Source: an uncultured Pseudomonadales bacterium (GTDB taxonomy: Bacteria > Pseudomonadota > Gammaproteobacteria > Pseudomonadales > Balneatricaceae). Taken from it: a DNA stretch of 64,000 nt. A program made the position numbers and the translations under genes. Position 1 is the stretch's first letter. Each line of letters opens with the position of its first letter. The stretch covers positions 246,501-310,500 of the forward strand of contig CALJVT010000002.1 in the NCBI GenBank assembly GCA_937773555.1, given 5' to 3'. The notes under the pieces are model-generated. The model ran no database searches and was not told the origin of the DNA. It was given only the letters and a program-made list of their open reading frames with translations. Of this stretch, positions 1 through 9,562 are shown piece by piece.

Positions 1-843
1 CCCTTTAAACACCAATTAGCCATTAGCAGCGACACCTTTGTCTCGGGCGTGCACTTTTTTGCCGATATGGCTGCTAATCAAATAGCACAGCGGTGTTTGG
101 CTGCCAGTGTTAGCGACCTAGCCGCAATGGGAGCTACCCCTGCGTGGTTCAATCTGTGCATCACTATGCCTAGTGCAAATACATTGTGGGTTAACAGTTT
201 TAGTGAAGGTTTGGCTGCCCAAGCCCAGTCATGTGCTATTAGTTTAGCCGGTGGTGATACCACCAAAGGGCCGTTAAGTATCAGTATCCATGCGATGGGT
301 TATGTACCTGTTGGCCAGGCGATAACCCGCAGTGGTGCTCAAATAGGCGACGTTATTATGGTGTCTGGTACCTTGGGTGACTCAGCAGCTGGGTTGCAGT
401 TGATGCAGAGGCAACGTAGTGGCGCAGATCCTTTGAGTAAGCGGTATTGGAACCCAACTCCCCGCATAGCTCTTGGTCAGTGGTTAAGGCGCAAGGCAAC
501 GGCCTGCTTAGATATCTCAGATGGTCTAGTGCAGGACTTAGGTCATATTCTTACAGCCAGTGGTTGTGGTGCAGATCTAAATACACAAAATTTGCCCTTG
601 TCTGATGAATTGCTTGCCCATGTCTCAGTAAGTCAGGCACGTGACTATGCGCTTAGTGGGGGAGAGGATTTTGAGCTTTGCTTTACCTTACCAGCGTGTC
701 TTATCGACGACGCACAAGCCTACTCAAAGTCCCAGAGTATTCCTCTTACAGTAATTGGCCATACCAGTGCTGAGTTGGGTTGTAGGGTCTGGCATGGCGA
801 CGAAGGCCCGTTTACGCCCCCTCAAGGCTACCAACATTTTTAA
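1..843 (+). CDS. thiL: Thiamine-monophosphate kinase, 5'-truncated by window edge
   Basis: ThiL phosphorylates thiamine monophosphate to thiamine pyrophosphate in the cytoplasm, the last step of cofactor synthesis. The reading frame is open from base 1, so the gene starts upstream of the window; about 40 N-terminal residues (including the first Asp-rich Mg-ATP site) are missing. Visible AIRS/PurM-fold motifs are DTFVSGVHFF, SDLAAMGA, GGDTTKGPLS, SGTLGDSAAG, DISDGLVQDLGHI and ALSGGEDFELCF, closely matching gammaproteobacterial ThiL. The GTG at 49 is not the real start because homology continues upstream of it. It ends 11 bases before pgpA, a classic thiL-pgpA pair that is probably cotranscribed. 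Confidence 0.96.
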   Translation, partial: PFKHQLAISSDTFVSGVHFFADMAANQIAQRCLAASVSDLAAMGATPAWFNLCITMPSANTLWVNSFSEGLAAQAQSCAISLAGGDTTKGPLSISIHAMGYVPVGQAITRSGAQIGDVIMVSGTLGDSAAGLQLMQRQRSGADPLSKRYWNPTPRIALGQWLRRKATACLDISDGLVQDLGHILTASGCGADLNTQNLPLSDELLAHVSVSQARDYALSGGEDFELCFTLPACLIDDAQAYSKSQSIPLTVIGHTSAELGCRVWHGDEGPFTPPQGYQHF

Positions 844-854
844 GGAATTGCGCC

Positions 855-1331
855 ATGAAAGCAGTTAATGTAAAACCCAATTGGTTAAACCCAGTGCACT
901 TGTTAGCTTTTGGTTTTGGCAGTGGTGCTGCACCAAAAGCCCCAGGTACCTTTGGTACTATAGCTGCCGTTTTATTTTATTGGCCCTTATCGCAATTAAG
1001 TTTGGATTACTATTTACTGATGATTCTAGTCACCAGTGTCATGGGTATTTATCTATGTGGTAAAACAGCAGAAGATTTAGGTGTGCATGATCATGGTGGC
1101 ATTGTTTGGGATGAGTTTGTAGGTTTTTGGATCACCATGATCGCAGCACCAGTAGGCTGGATATGGGTGTTAGTTGGGTTTGTGCTGTTTCGTTTTTTCG
1201 ACATTATTAAGCCATGGCCTATCAGTTGGATAGACAAAAAAATATCAGGTGGCCTTGGCATCATGCTAGACGATGTGATTGCTGGGGTAATGGCAGCCTT
1301 GGTTCTACAAGGCTTGGCGTGGTGGCTTTAA
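855..1331 (+). CDS. pgpA: Phosphatidylglycerophosphatase A
   Basis: PgpA dephosphorylates phosphatidylglycerophosphate to phosphatidylglycerol at the inner membrane. The 158-residue product has the family's N-terminal GSGAAPKAPGTFGT motif, the acidic WDEFVGFW segment, FDIIKPWP and the C-terminal LDDVIAGVMA motif, with about four hydrophobic segments; the length is normal. An AAGGA ribosome site lies upstream of the ATG. It follows thiL closely, a conserved neighbour pair in gammaproteobacteria. Its stop overlaps by four bases the stop of the convergent dsbB gene. Confidence 0.96.
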   Translation: MKAVNVKPNWLNPVHLLAFGFGSGAAPKAPGTFGTIAAVLFYWPLSQLSLDYYLLMILVTSVMGIYLCGKTAEDLGVHDHGGIVWDEFVGFWITMIAAPVGWIWVLVGFVLFRFFDIIKPWPISWIDKKISGGLGIMLDDVIAGVMAALVLQGLAWWL

Positions 1332-1834
1332 ACCAGTAAAATTTTTGTACGAACTATGGTCAAGCGTAAGCAATAAAGTGCTAGCATAGCAAATAATACC
1401 AAGCTCCACCCCGCAATGGATAACCCTAAAAAGCTCCACTGTACTTCTGCACAAGACCCTGAACCTTTAATCATGGTGATTAAAACTTCGGTAAATGGAA
1501 ATGCATCAACCATATAGCTAAAGCCTGGGCCACAAGCGGGAACCAGATCTGCTGGCAGGCTTTGTAAGTAAAGTTGGCGAGTTGCGAGCGCCATGCCCAC
1601 TAAACTAAGTACAAAAAGTAAAAAACCGTAACGCTTGTGACCACCAAAATAGGGGTTATGCAAGGCTGCCATCATGAAAACAAAGGCAATGGCCAAGTAG
1701 ACGAAACGTTGACTCATGCATAGCATGCATGGGTCTAAGCCCATGGCAAATTCCATATATAAAGCAACTCCTAAGACTGCCGCACAAGCGACTAAGCCAA
1801 GGATAAACTCCCCTCGGAAACCAGCGTATTTCAT
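1328..1834 (-). CDS. dsbB: Disulfide bond formation protein DsbB
   Basis: DsbB is the inner-membrane quinone reductase that reoxidises periplasmic DsbA. The 168-residue protein has four predicted membrane helices and both essential cysteine pairs: Cys36/Cys39 (P-C-M-L-C) in the first periplasmic loop and Cys101/Cys128 in the second. An Arg follows the first pair (CMSQR), as expected for quinone binding. The gene is convergent with pgpA and overlaps its stop by four bases. No partner dsbA lies in the window. Identification is secure from the cysteine spacing and topology. Confidence 0.95.
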   Translation of the reverse strand: MKYAGFRGEFILGLVACAAVLGVALYMEFAMGLDPCMLCMSQRFVYLAIAFVFMMAALHNPYFGGHKRYGFLLFVLSLVGMALATRQLYLQSLPADLVPACGPGFSYMVDAFPFTEVLITMIKGSGSCAEVQWSFLGLSIAGWSLVLFAMLALYCLRLTIVRTKILLV

Positions 1835-1987
1835 GATGATTCGTCAACTCTTGTTATGTTGCAGCCGATCCTAAGTTATTCTCTAATGTTTTCCAAAGCT
1901 ACTTCAGATGAATACACTTTAATCTTCAACAAGTTTAATAAGTTAATATACAAGATAAATAGGAATCATTAAACCCTACACACTTTT

Positions 1988-2402
<415 letters not shown>

Positions 2403-2432
2403 TTATAAATGGCGTATCGCCTAGCATAGGAC

Positions 2433-2452
2433 TTTGCAGGGATTGTGCCAAC
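2433..2452 (-). promoter_or_regulatory. Sigma-54 promoter of the P-II gene
   Basis: Read on the minus strand the sequence is TTGGCACAATCCCTGCAAA. It has the -24 GG and -12 GC dinucleotides separated by exactly ten bases (TGGCAC-N5-CTGCA), the sigma-54 (RpoN) arrangement. The predicted transcript would start near 2424, about 45 bases before the ATG of the P-II gene. A dyad GCGCAA-N11-TTGCGC at 2521-2543 lies about 85-110 bases upstream, where an activator such as NtrC could bind, although it is not a match to the NtrC consensus. Confidence 0.75.
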
Positions 2453-2520
2453 TTTATTAGCCAAAAAATGGCCAAATAACCACTATTTGCCTGTTTCATC
2501 TGTTGGTAAGCTCTAAAGTG

Positions 2521-2543
2521 GCGCAATGATGAGACTTTTGCGC
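2521..2543. repeat. Dyad GCGCAA-N11-TTGCGC between P-II gene and comM
   Basis: Perfect six-base arms at 2521-2526 and 2538-2543 in the 257-base divergent intergenic region. The position is suitable for an activator of the sigma-54 promoter, or for comM regulation. It is short and may be chance. Confidence 0.3.
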
Positions 2544-2635
2544 ACTCAATTGGGGCATGCAGGGCGCAGTGTCAGTACAACATGGCAATCACCTGCTAGA
2601 CTTATTGTTAGTAGCAGCCTGCCAAGGAAAAGGCC

Positions 2636-4153
2636 ATGTCTTATGCACTTACTTATAGCCGCGCTTATGTGGGAGTAGAAGCCCCCCTAGTGAGGGTTGA
2701 AACACATTTAAGTGGTGGTTTGCCTGCGTTAACTATAGTGGGTTTGCCTGAAACAGCCGTAAGAGAAAGCAAAGACCGCGTGCGCAGCGCTATTATAAAT
2801 GCTGGCTTTGAGTTTCCTGCCAAACGCATCACTATAAACCTTGCCCCTGCAGATTTACCCAAAGAAGGGGGTCGCTTTGATCTGGCTATCGCCATTGGGC
2901 TTTTGGCGGCTAGTGGCCAGCTGCCTGTGAAGGAAGTTAAGGGGTATGAGTTTGTAGCAGAACTGGCCCTTAGTTCTGAACTCAGGCGTTGCCCTGCCAT
3001 ATTGAGCGCTGCATTAGCGTGCCAAAGATGCGACAGAGTTATGGTAGTAGCGCCAGATAATGCCGCAGAAGCGATGATGCCAAAAGCCAGCCGGGTTCTT
3101 TGCCCAACGCACCTAAACCAGCTTAGTCAGTGGCTTCACTACCCAGAAAAGCAACAACAGCCCAAACGTCCAGATCGCTTTATTGAACAGTTACCAAGTA
3201 CAGAGTTGTTAGACGTTCGTGGCCAAGAGCAAGCTAAACGTGCTTTGATTATTGCTGCAGCTGGGCATCATAATCTATTGATGTGTGGACCACCTGGCAC
3301 TGGTAAAACGATGCTGGCTCAGCGTCTGCACGGCTTATTGGCACCGCTAACTGAAGCTCAAGCATTAGAACTTGGGGCCATTAATTCCAGCTTGGGTTTA
3401 TTTAATCCAAAGACATGGCTGCTAGCTCCTTGGCGAGCACCACACCACAGCGCATCTGCAGTGTCTTTAGTGGGTGGTGGCCGAGTGCCAAGAGCAGGAG
3501 AAATTAGCCAAGCACACCATGGCGTTTTATTTTTAGACGAGCTCGCAGAGTTTCCACGCCATGTGCTAGACAGCCTGCGGCAGCCATTAGAAAGTGGAGA
3601 AATCCATTTATCAAGAGCGGCCTACCAAAGCACCCTGCCTGCTCAATTTCTATTAATTGCAGCCACCAACCCATGCCCTTGTGGCTACTATGGAGACGAG
3701 CACAACAGTTGTCGCTGTACACCGACAAAGGTGGCAAACTACCTGCAGCGCCTGTCAGGCCCACTGCTTGACCGCATAGACCTTCAAGTTGCAGTGCAAC
3801 GCCCTTCAGCAGCTGCACTTATGTCCCATAAAGGTGGAGTCTCCACGCACCAGGCTGTGCAATGTATTTTGACGGCTCAAGAGCGCCAACTTAAACGCTC
3901 TGGCCGGCTCAATGGGCTACTCTCGGCATCAATGTTAACGGGGTATACCATGCTTAAATCAGCTGATGAACAGCTGCTAGCAAATGCTATTGCTAACTTA
4001 AAACTCTCTCCACGTGGGGTTCATAAAGTGCTTAGGGTGGCACGCACAATTGCAGACTTGGAGGCGGTTGATCATATCCAAAAAAACCATTTACTAGAGG
4101 CCTTAAGTTACCGAAGGCTAGATATGTTGAGTACCAAGAGCCAGCAAATATAG
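2636..4153 (+). CDS. comM: ComM/YifB-family Mg-chelatase-like AAA+ ATPase
   Basis: ComM is a hexameric helicase-like AAA+ protein that promotes branch migration during natural transformation. The 505 residues hold an N-terminal ChlI-like domain (about 1-165), the Walker A motif GPPGTGKT at residues 218-225, a Walker B region GVLFLDELAEF near 297-307, a Cys-rich NPCPCGYYG...CRC element near 345-360 and a C-terminal Mg_chelatase_C domain ending at SYRRLD. An AAGGAAAAG ribosome site precedes the ATG. Full length and intact. It diverges from the P-II gene and lies 54 bases before rep. Confidence 0.95.
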   Translation: MSYALTYSRAYVGVEAPLVRVETHLSGGLPALTIVGLPETAVRESKDRVRSAIINAGFEFPAKRITINLAPADLPKEGGRFDLAIAIGLLAASGQLPVKEVKGYEFVAELALSSELRRCPAILSAALACQRCDRVMVVAPDNAAEAMMPKASRVLCPTHLNQLSQWLHYPEKQQQPKRPDRFIEQLPSTELLDVRGQEQAKRALIIAAAGHHNLLMCGPPGTGKTMLAQRLHGLLAPLTEAQALELGAINSSLGLFNPKTWLLAPWRAPHHSASAVSLVGGGRVPRAGEISQAHHGVLFLDELAEFPRHVLDSLRQPLESGEIHLSRAAYQSTLPAQFLLIAATNPCPCGYYGDEHNSCRCTPTKVANYLQRLSGPLLDRIDLQVAVQRPSAAALMSHKGGVSTHQAVQCILTAQERQLKRSGRLNGLLSASMLTGYTMLKSADEQLLANAIANLKLSPRGVHKVLRVARTIADLEAVDHIQKNHLLEALSYRRLDMLSTKSQQI

Positions 4154-4207
4154 GGCGCATCCAAGTTAAAAAACACCTATAATGCGCAACTGATTTTTGA
4201 CACCTTT

Positions 4208-6244
4208 ATGCTGAGTTATTATTCTGTGAGCCGCCTTAATCCACGCCAACAAGAAGCTTTAGAAGCCATTACTGGACCCGTTCTGGTGCTAGCCGGTGCT
4301 GGTTCAGGTAAAACCAGTGTAATTACCCAAAAAATTGCTTACCTAATAGCTGAATGTGGCCTTAAAGGGCACCAAATTATTGCCCTAACATTCACCAATA
4401 AATCTGCTCGAGAGATGAAAGAACGAGTGGGAAATTTGATGACAGGCAAAGAAGGTCGTGGCCTTACAGTGTCTACCTTTCATAACTTAGGCCTTAATAT
4501 TATTCGCAAAGAAGTTAATGCTTTGGGTTATAAGCCTGGTTTTTCCATCTTCGACTCCCAAGACGTCTTAGCGTTGCTAAAAGACCTTACCCATAAAGAA
4601 TTTGAAGCTGCAGAAGATGCTTGTGAGCCGATTCAGCACCTTATCTCTAATTGGAAAAATGATTTAATTAGCCCAGCTAGAGCTATGGCTGGTGCCAATG
4701 GCCCAGAACAAGCATTAGCGGCTAGGGTTTATGAGTCTTATCAAAAAACACTGAAGCTCTATAATGGTGTAGATTTCGATGATTTAATTCTGCAACCGGT
4801 TGAGCTATTTAAGGCTCGTCCAGATATTTTAGAAAAGTGGCAAAACAAAGTGCGCTACTTGCTAGTAGACGAATACCAAGACACTAATAGTTCTCAGTAT
4901 TTATTAGTGAAGCAGCTAGTGGGACATCGCAGTAACTTCACCGTGGTGGGTGATGACGACCAATCTATTTATGCATGGCGTGGCGCAAGGCCAGAAAACT
5001 TGGCCGAGTTGCAGGCAGACTTCCCCTCTTTAAAAGTGGTTAAGCTAGAACAAAACTACCGTTCAACTGGCAGAATTCTAAAAGTAGCCAACCAACTTAT
5101 CGCCAACAATCCTCACGAATTCAGTAAGGCGTTGTGGAGTGATAAAGCATTTGGCGACCCTGTCCGTGTGATTAGTTGTCGCAACGAAGATGCAGAAGCA
5201 GAACGTATTGCCACTGAAATACTGCAATTTCAATTACAAAACGAAGCTGAATTTAGAGACTTTGCCATTTTATACCGCAGTAATCATCAAGCTCGGTTAA
5301 TGGAATTAAAACTACAGTCCTACAAAGTGCCCTACAAGATGAGCGGCGGGCAATCTTTTTTCTCTCGTACTGAGGTGAAGGATATTATGGCCTACCTAAA
5401 GATTCTATTAAACCCTGCAGACGACAACGCCTTTTTACGAATTGTGAATACCCCAAGGCGGGAAATTGGCGCGGCAACGTTGGAAAAACTTGTGAACTAT
5501 GCCAACCAGCGTGGTGAAAGCCTTATTCGGTCATGCCAAGAAATTGGGTTAGAGCAGTTCATAAGTGGCGCGGCCTTAACAAGAGTAAAAGAATTTGGTG
5601 GCTGGATTGAGCACCTATCACAAAAATCCCAACGGGAAGACCCAATAGCCAGTGTGCGGCAAATGGTACGTGACATGGAATATCAAGATTGGTTGTTACA
5701 GACCAGTAGTGGCCCGCCAATGGCAGAGAAACGGATGGCTAATGTTGAAACCCTCATTTCTTCTCTACAAACATCCTTAGAAAAAGCAGTAGAGAAAAAC
5801 GATAGTGCTGATATGGGGGACGCTGTAGCGCGCTTAGTGCTGATGGACTTGTTAGAGCGACAAGAGGAAGAAGACGAAACGGATAGGGTGCAGATGATGA
5901 CCCTGCATTCAGCTAAAGGGTTAGAGTTCCCACATGTTTTTTTAATGGGTATGGAAGAAGAGTTGTTGCCCCACAGAAATGCAGTAGATGAGGGCAACGT
6001 AGAGGAAGAACGACGGCTGGCCTATGTAGGCATCACCCGAGCCAAACGCACTTTAGCCATCACATTAGCGCGTAAGCGTAAGCAATATGGTGAACTCATA
6101 GAGTGTTCGCCTAGCCGCTTTTTAGATGAACTGCCTGCAGATGATCTAGAGTGGCAAGGGCGAGGTGACGATGATCCTAAGAAAAACGTAGCCCAAGGCC
6201 AAGCCACATTGGCCGGACTCAAAGGCATGTTTGCAGACCTTTAA
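4208..6244 (+). CDS. rep: ATP-dependent DNA helicase Rep
   Basis: Rep is a 3'-5' superfamily 1A helicase that clears proteins ahead of the replication fork. The 678-residue frame shows Walker A AGAGSGKT (29-36), the DEYQD Walker B box, VGDDDQSIYAWRGA, EQNYRS, TLHSAKGLEF and RLAYVGITRAK motifs in order. Rep proteins typically begin at the MSRLNPRQQ-like segment, so GTG at 4226 may be the true start and the first six residues an over-extension; neither start has a clear ribosome site. The stop overlaps by four bases the stop of the convergent transporter gene. Confidence 0.95.
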   Translation: MLSYYSVSRLNPRQQEALEAITGPVLVLAGAGSGKTSVITQKIAYLIAECGLKGHQIIALTFTNKSAREMKERVGNLMTGKEGRGLTVSTFHNLGLNIIRKEVNALGYKPGFSIFDSQDVLALLKDLTHKEFEAAEDACEPIQHLISNWKNDLISPARAMAGANGPEQALAARVYESYQKTLKLYNGVDFDDLILQPVELFKARPDILEKWQNKVRYLLVDEYQDTNSSQYLLVKQLVGHRSNFTVVGDDDQSIYAWRGARPENLAELQADFPSLKVVKLEQNYRSTGRILKVANQLIANNPHEFSKALWSDKAFGDPVRVISCRNEDAEAERIATEILQFQLQNEAEFRDFAILYRSNHQARLMELKLQSYKVPYKMSGGQSFFSRTEVKDIMAYLKILLNPADDNAFLRIVNTPRREIGAATLEKLVNYANQRGESLIRSCQEIGLEQFISGAALTRVKEFGGWIEHLSQKSQREDPIASVRQMVRDMEYQDWLLQTSSGPPMAEKRMANVETLISSLQTSLEKAVEKNDSADMGDAVARLVLMDLLERQEEEDETDRVQMMTLHSAKGLEFPHVFLMGMEEELLPHRNAVDEGNVEEERRLAYVGITRAKRTLAITLARKRKQYGELIECSPSRFLDELPADDLEWQGRGDDDPKKNVAQGQATLAGLKGMFADL

Positions 6245-7098
6245 GCCACTCGCAGCCGGTTACGGCGCCACTGGTATAAGCTGTGGAGAAGCAAAGTTGC
6301 TATCACTAATGAGCCACCTTGCAAGGCTGTAGCGCTAGGCTCTTCACTCAAAACCAGCCATACCCAAAGAGGCCCTAGAGCAGTTTCCAGCAACATCAAC
6401 ATGCCCACTTCTGCTGCAGGTATACGCATTGGGCCAATAGTGATAAAAGCAAAGGCTAGCGGGCTCACAAGCAGGCACAAAGCCACCATGTACCACCAAG
6501 AATCGCCTGACAATGCCATAGGGCTGCCAGCAAAAAAACTCACTAAAGCCGTAATAAGGCCTGCTGAAATTAATGCAGGGGTCATATCTCTGTGACTTAC
6601 TGCACGATCATTAACAAACTTTGCAGCTAAAGCGATGCAGCAAACTAAAGCCAGTAAGTCCCCTGTAAAGTTAGGCTCAGACCAAGAACCCGATAGCACC
6701 CAGCCTATTCCTAACATGGATAAACCAATAGCGACCCAAGTCACAGGTTGAGGCATTTCACGTAAAAACACCCACCCCAACACGGCAGCAAATAATGGCT
6801 GGGAACTAATAATAACTAGCACATTGGCTACACTGCTCAAGTTAATAGCCATCACAAAAGTAATGGTGCATACCACCATAAAAAAAGAAGACCTAAGAGA
6901 GGCTGCGTCCACTGGTAACCATGAGCTAGTGGACTTTTGTAGCATAAGAACAACAGCAATGGTAACGCTCATCAAGAGCCCACGCCAAAATAATAGATCA
7001 AAAGCATCTGCCGAAATTAAGCGAATTAACAAACCATCTATACTTAGTATCAGCACACCTACAGAAGTAAGCAAAATACCCTTAATATATTCAGACAT
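6241..7098 (-). CDS. EamA/DMT-superfamily membrane transporter
   Basis: A 285-residue protein with about ten hydrophobic helices arranged as two EamA repeats (roughly 8-140 and 150-280), typical of drug/metabolite transporters of the inner membrane. Recognisable positions include the LLFWRGLLMS segment in the first repeat and the PAAEVGMLMLLETALGPLW motif in the second. The substrate cannot be read from sequence; family members export amino acids, nucleobases or other small metabolites. It is transcribed toward rep and overlaps its stop by four bases. The cytochrome c5 gene lies upstream on the same strand, separated by a strong terminator, so the two are separate units. Confidence 0.85.
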   Translation of the reverse strand: MSEYIKGILLTSVGVLILSIDGLLIRLISADAFDLLFWRGLLMSVTIAVVLMLQKSTSSWLPVDAASLRSSFFMVVCTITFVMAINLSSVANVLVIISSQPLFAAVLGWVFLREMPQPVTWVAIGLSMLGIGWVLSGSWSEPNFTGDLLALVCCIALAAKFVNDRAVSHRDMTPALISAGLITALVSFFAGSPMALSGDSWWYMVALCLLVSPLAFAFITIGPMRIPAAEVGMLMLLETALGPLWVWLVLSEEPSATALQGGSLVIATLLLHSLYQWRRNRLRVA

Positions 7099-7125
7099 AA
7101 TGCATATTCCTTTTTATTCGTGCAC

Positions 7126-7154
7126 AAAAAACCCGGCTAAGGCCGGGTTTTTTT
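7126..7154 (-). terminator. Intrinsic terminator after cytochrome c5 gene
   Basis: A 12-bp perfect stem (7126-7137 with 7142-7153) around the loop TAAG, with a G+C-rich core ACCCGGC/GCCGGGT flanked by A-runs on one side and T-runs on the other. On the minus strand it sits 14 bases after the cytochrome c5 stop. The symmetrical A/T flanks mean it could also work in the opposite direction. Confidence 0.9.
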
Positions 7155-7167
7155 GGCCTGTCGCTAA

Positions 7168-7605
7168 CTACTTAGAGCTATCAACCAGATGTATTACAGC
7201 ATCTTTAATTTCGTCTTCAGAACACCTTTTACACATTCCTTTAGCGGGCATTGATTTGTAGCCATACCAAGCGTTAGAAAATAACTTCTCTATACCCTTA
7301 TCAATACGAGGTGACCAAGCGGCAACATCACCGAACTTAGGTGCTCCAGCAGCACCACTATCGTGACAAGCAGCACAACCACTGGCATAAACTTCTTCAC
7401 CTGTCTTTGGCCCGGCAGCAACTTCTATAACCTTAGCAACGGGTGCCTTACAGCTTTCACCCTCTATGCATATTCTACCCACCGAACTAATGCGCTCAAC
7501 GATACTTTCATCACTGTCGTGGTTAGCCACAACAGTTAATGAACCTAAACTCAAAATAACACCAGCTAAAAGGCTGAAAAGGGCTGCAGGCTTAAATTTA
7601 ATCAC
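7168..7605 (-). CDS. Cytochrome c5 family monohaem cytochrome
   Basis: A small periplasmic or membrane-anchored electron carrier. The 145 residues start with a hydrophobic signal/anchor (about 5-27), then carry the haem motif Cys77-Ala-Ala-Cys80-His81 and the axial methionine Met119 in SMPAKGMCKRC; the second Cys pair (125/128) after the Met is the hallmark of the c5 subgroup. An extra Cys pair occurs before the haem domain (46 and 52). In Pseudomonas a cytochrome c5 gene also lies close to rep, which supports both identity and lineage. It ends in a strong intrinsic terminator. Confidence 0.93.
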   Translation of the reverse strand: MIKFKPAALFSLLAGVILSLGSLTVVANHDSDESIVERISSVGRICIEGESCKAPVAKVIEVAAGPKTGEEVYASGCAACHDSGAAGAPKFGDVAAWSPRIDKGIEKLFSNAWYGYKSMPAKGMCKRCSEDEIKDAVIHLVDSSK

Positions 7606-7872
7606 GTGAAATGCCTCATACTAAAGAGTGAAAGAAAGTGAAACGACATATTCGCCGACCACCTTAAAAAAATTCAAACGTATTATAACGGCATTACAAC
7701 CAAACGGGAAAGGGCCAAAGTATAATCTCCAACATCTGATGGACAAATAGCTAAAAAAGCCTCCTTATAACAAGTAAAAATGCCTTAATAGAGGCCTTGA
7801 ACCTCAACCCTAACACACGTATCATACCGCTTCTTTGCAGTCGCCCTAAGTTTCTTCAGGGCTGTGCAATAT

Positions 7873-7949
7873 GCGCCAGTAGCTCAGCTGGATAGAGTAG
7901 CAGGTTCCGATCCTGTTGGTCGGGGGTTCGACTCCCTCCTGGCGCGCCA
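7873..7949 (+). tRNA. tRNA-Arg, anticodon CCG
   Basis: A 77-base cloverleaf with acceptor stem GCGCCAG/CTGGCGC, D arm starting GCTCAGCTGG, anticodon stem GCAGG/CCTGT with seven-base loop TTCCGAT (anticodon CCG, reading CGG), T arm with GGTTCGACTCC-like loop and an encoded CCA end. One D-stem pair is G-U (GCTC/GAGT). The 3' end (from 7936) is the attachment site of the downstream genomic island and is duplicated at 15958-15973. The island restores the gene exactly, so the tRNA stays functional. Confidence 0.95.
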
Positions 7950-7951
7950 TT
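7936..7951 (+). repeat. Left attachment site (tRNA side) of the genomic island
   Basis: The 16-base sequence CTCCTGGCGCGCCATT covers the 3' acceptor end of tRNA-Arg plus two bases. It is repeated exactly at 15958-15973, the expected outcome of integrase-mediated insertion into a tRNA gene. The core contains the palindrome GGCGCGCC. Confidence 0.85.
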
Positions 7952-8107
7952 TATTAAATATTAACATCTAATTTTCAACAAGTTAACCTATACGTTTGTG
8001 CAACCGTAGAGCCTACCGTAGATCCTTACAGTAGAACTATCGTTAAACTCACTGTGCTTGCGACTTTGTATCAACTTTAATTAAGTTTACTAAGTGGGGA
8101 TGGGTTA

Positions 8108-9256
8108 ATGCTGCATCAACAGTGCGTGCCACATACGTTTATTAAAGCAGGTGTTTATTACTATACTAGACGCGTGCCCAAAGGCGTGCGACATCATTAC
8201 GGCTGCAAGTTAATCAGTTTTTCATTACGCACAAAATTCGCCGAAATCGCATCAAAGCGCGCAGAACAGATGAGCGCTAAGTTTGAGCATGTGTGGTTTC
8301 AGTTAAGTTTAGGCAACAAGGCAGAACACAAAGGCATTTTAGACAATGCGGCTGAAGTTGATGTACCCAAACTATCTCAGGCGTTGGAATACTACCTCCA
8401 GCAAAAGGCTGGCAGCAAGAGCAAAAACTTCACTCAATCTAACCACATTGCCTGCAATGCTGTGTTTGCATTAGCAGGTGATAAACCCATAAATCAATAC
8501 CAGCGTAAAGATGCGATGCAATTGCGTGATTATTTGGTTAATAAGAAGTTGGCTGGCACAACAGTAAGACGCAATGTGGGCTGTGTCCGCACTATCATCA
8601 ACTTTGCCATGAGCGAGTATTCGCTGGAGATGAATAATCCATTTCATAACCTCTTCATAGAGAAGCAGGCGCGCACCTTGAGGCGACTTCCAGTGCCACT
8701 GGATAGATTGATCGTTATACAACAAGAATGCATGGAAATCGCCGATGAGAGACGGCTGTTGATACTTCTGCTGTCTGGTTCATTGATGCGCTTGAGTGAA
8801 GCGGCTGGTTTATTGCAAGAAGATATTGTGATGAAAGGCGATATGATGATCGCTTGTATAAGACCAAATAAACTAAGGGACTTGAAAACCCGTTCAAGCG
8901 AACGACAAATACCATTGGTGGGTCTTGCACGTCACGCTGTTGAAGTGTTGCTGTGCAATAAGAGCAGATCATTATTCCCAACGATGGTGGGTAATGAATT
9001 GAACGGTAATTCGGTTTCAGCGGCTGTGAATAAATGGCTAAAGCCACGGGTTGTAAAAGGCGTAACGGCGCATTCGTTTAGGCATACAGGTAGAGACCTA
9101 CTGCGCGAAGTAGAGTGTCCAGTGCCTGTGATTGATGCAATTGGAGGTTGGGTTACTGCAAAATCTGCGGGCGAAGGTTATGGCGCAGGGTATTCATTGG
9201 CAGTAATGGAGCAATATCTTGAACGGGCGTTTGCGTTGGTATCTGCGAGAAGGTGA
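8108..9256 (+). CDS. Tyrosine recombinase/integrase of the island
   Basis: This 382-residue integrase would catalyse site-specific insertion and excision at the tRNA-Arg attachment site. The N-terminal part (about 10-60, YYYTRRVPKGVR...) resembles the DUF6538-type DNA-binding region of tRNA-targeting integrases, followed by a SAM-like core-binding domain and a catalytic domain. Catalytic residues are Arg228 (MRLSEA), Lys260, His322 and Arg325 (HSFRHT) and a nucleophile most likely Tyr358. The usual second His is replaced by Trp348 (GGW), as in some active members. ATG at 8108 follows GGGGATGGG. Adjacent to attL and pointing away from the tRNA, as usual. Confidence 0.93.
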   Translation: MLHQQCVPHTFIKAGVYYYTRRVPKGVRHHYGCKLISFSLRTKFAEIASKRAEQMSAKFEHVWFQLSLGNKAEHKGILDNAAEVDVPKLSQALEYYLQQKAGSKSKNFTQSNHIACNAVFALAGDKPINQYQRKDAMQLRDYLVNKKLAGTTVRRNVGCVRTIINFAMSEYSLEMNNPFHNLFIEKQARTLRRLPVPLDRLIVIQQECMEIADERRLLILLLSGSLMRLSEAAGLLQEDIVMKGDMMIACIRPNKLRDLKTRSSERQIPLVGLARHAVEVLLCNKSRSLFPTMVGNELNGNSVSAAVNKWLKPRVVKGVTAHSFRHTGRDLLREVECPVPVIDAIGGWVTAKSAGEGYGAGYSLAVMEQYLERAFALVSARR

Positions 9257-9382
9257 TCGTTGCTGTGCATAGTAATAGTATAAAAACGAAGAGTATGAAG
9301 CGAAGGGAAGTTGATGGACAAACAGTCTGAAAAAAAGCATGCGAACATATGACAGTCTTTAATTTTCACAGATGGAAACAGA

Positions 9383-9402
9383 GAGGCAGTTTAGATAATT
9401 TT
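9383..9402 (+). repeat. 20-bp direct repeat, copy 1 (island cargo boundary)
   Basis: GAGGCAGTTTAGATAATTTT occurs here and again exactly at 13444-13463. The pair encloses 4.06 kb containing the winged-helix, membrane, Sel1-like and alginate-lyase-like genes. Both copies lie in noncoding DNA. It may mark the ends of a cargo module or be a regulatory site. Confidence 0.7.
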
Positions 9403-9562
9403 TGCGCTTGATAAACTTGATAACCCTGGACCTACTGCATCTGAAGTTGCTGCACACTCTGCTTTCCTAAAAGCGATATTGATACGGCAAGAGTAAACGG
9501 ACCAAACAAACTTATCAGGCTGTTAACGTTGGCGAATATTTTTGTTAGTATGGACTCAAGAA

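Noticed and set aside
9178-9369. 63-codon minus-strand frame after the integrase
   Set aside because: Largely antisense to the integrase gene with no ribosome site; shadow frame.
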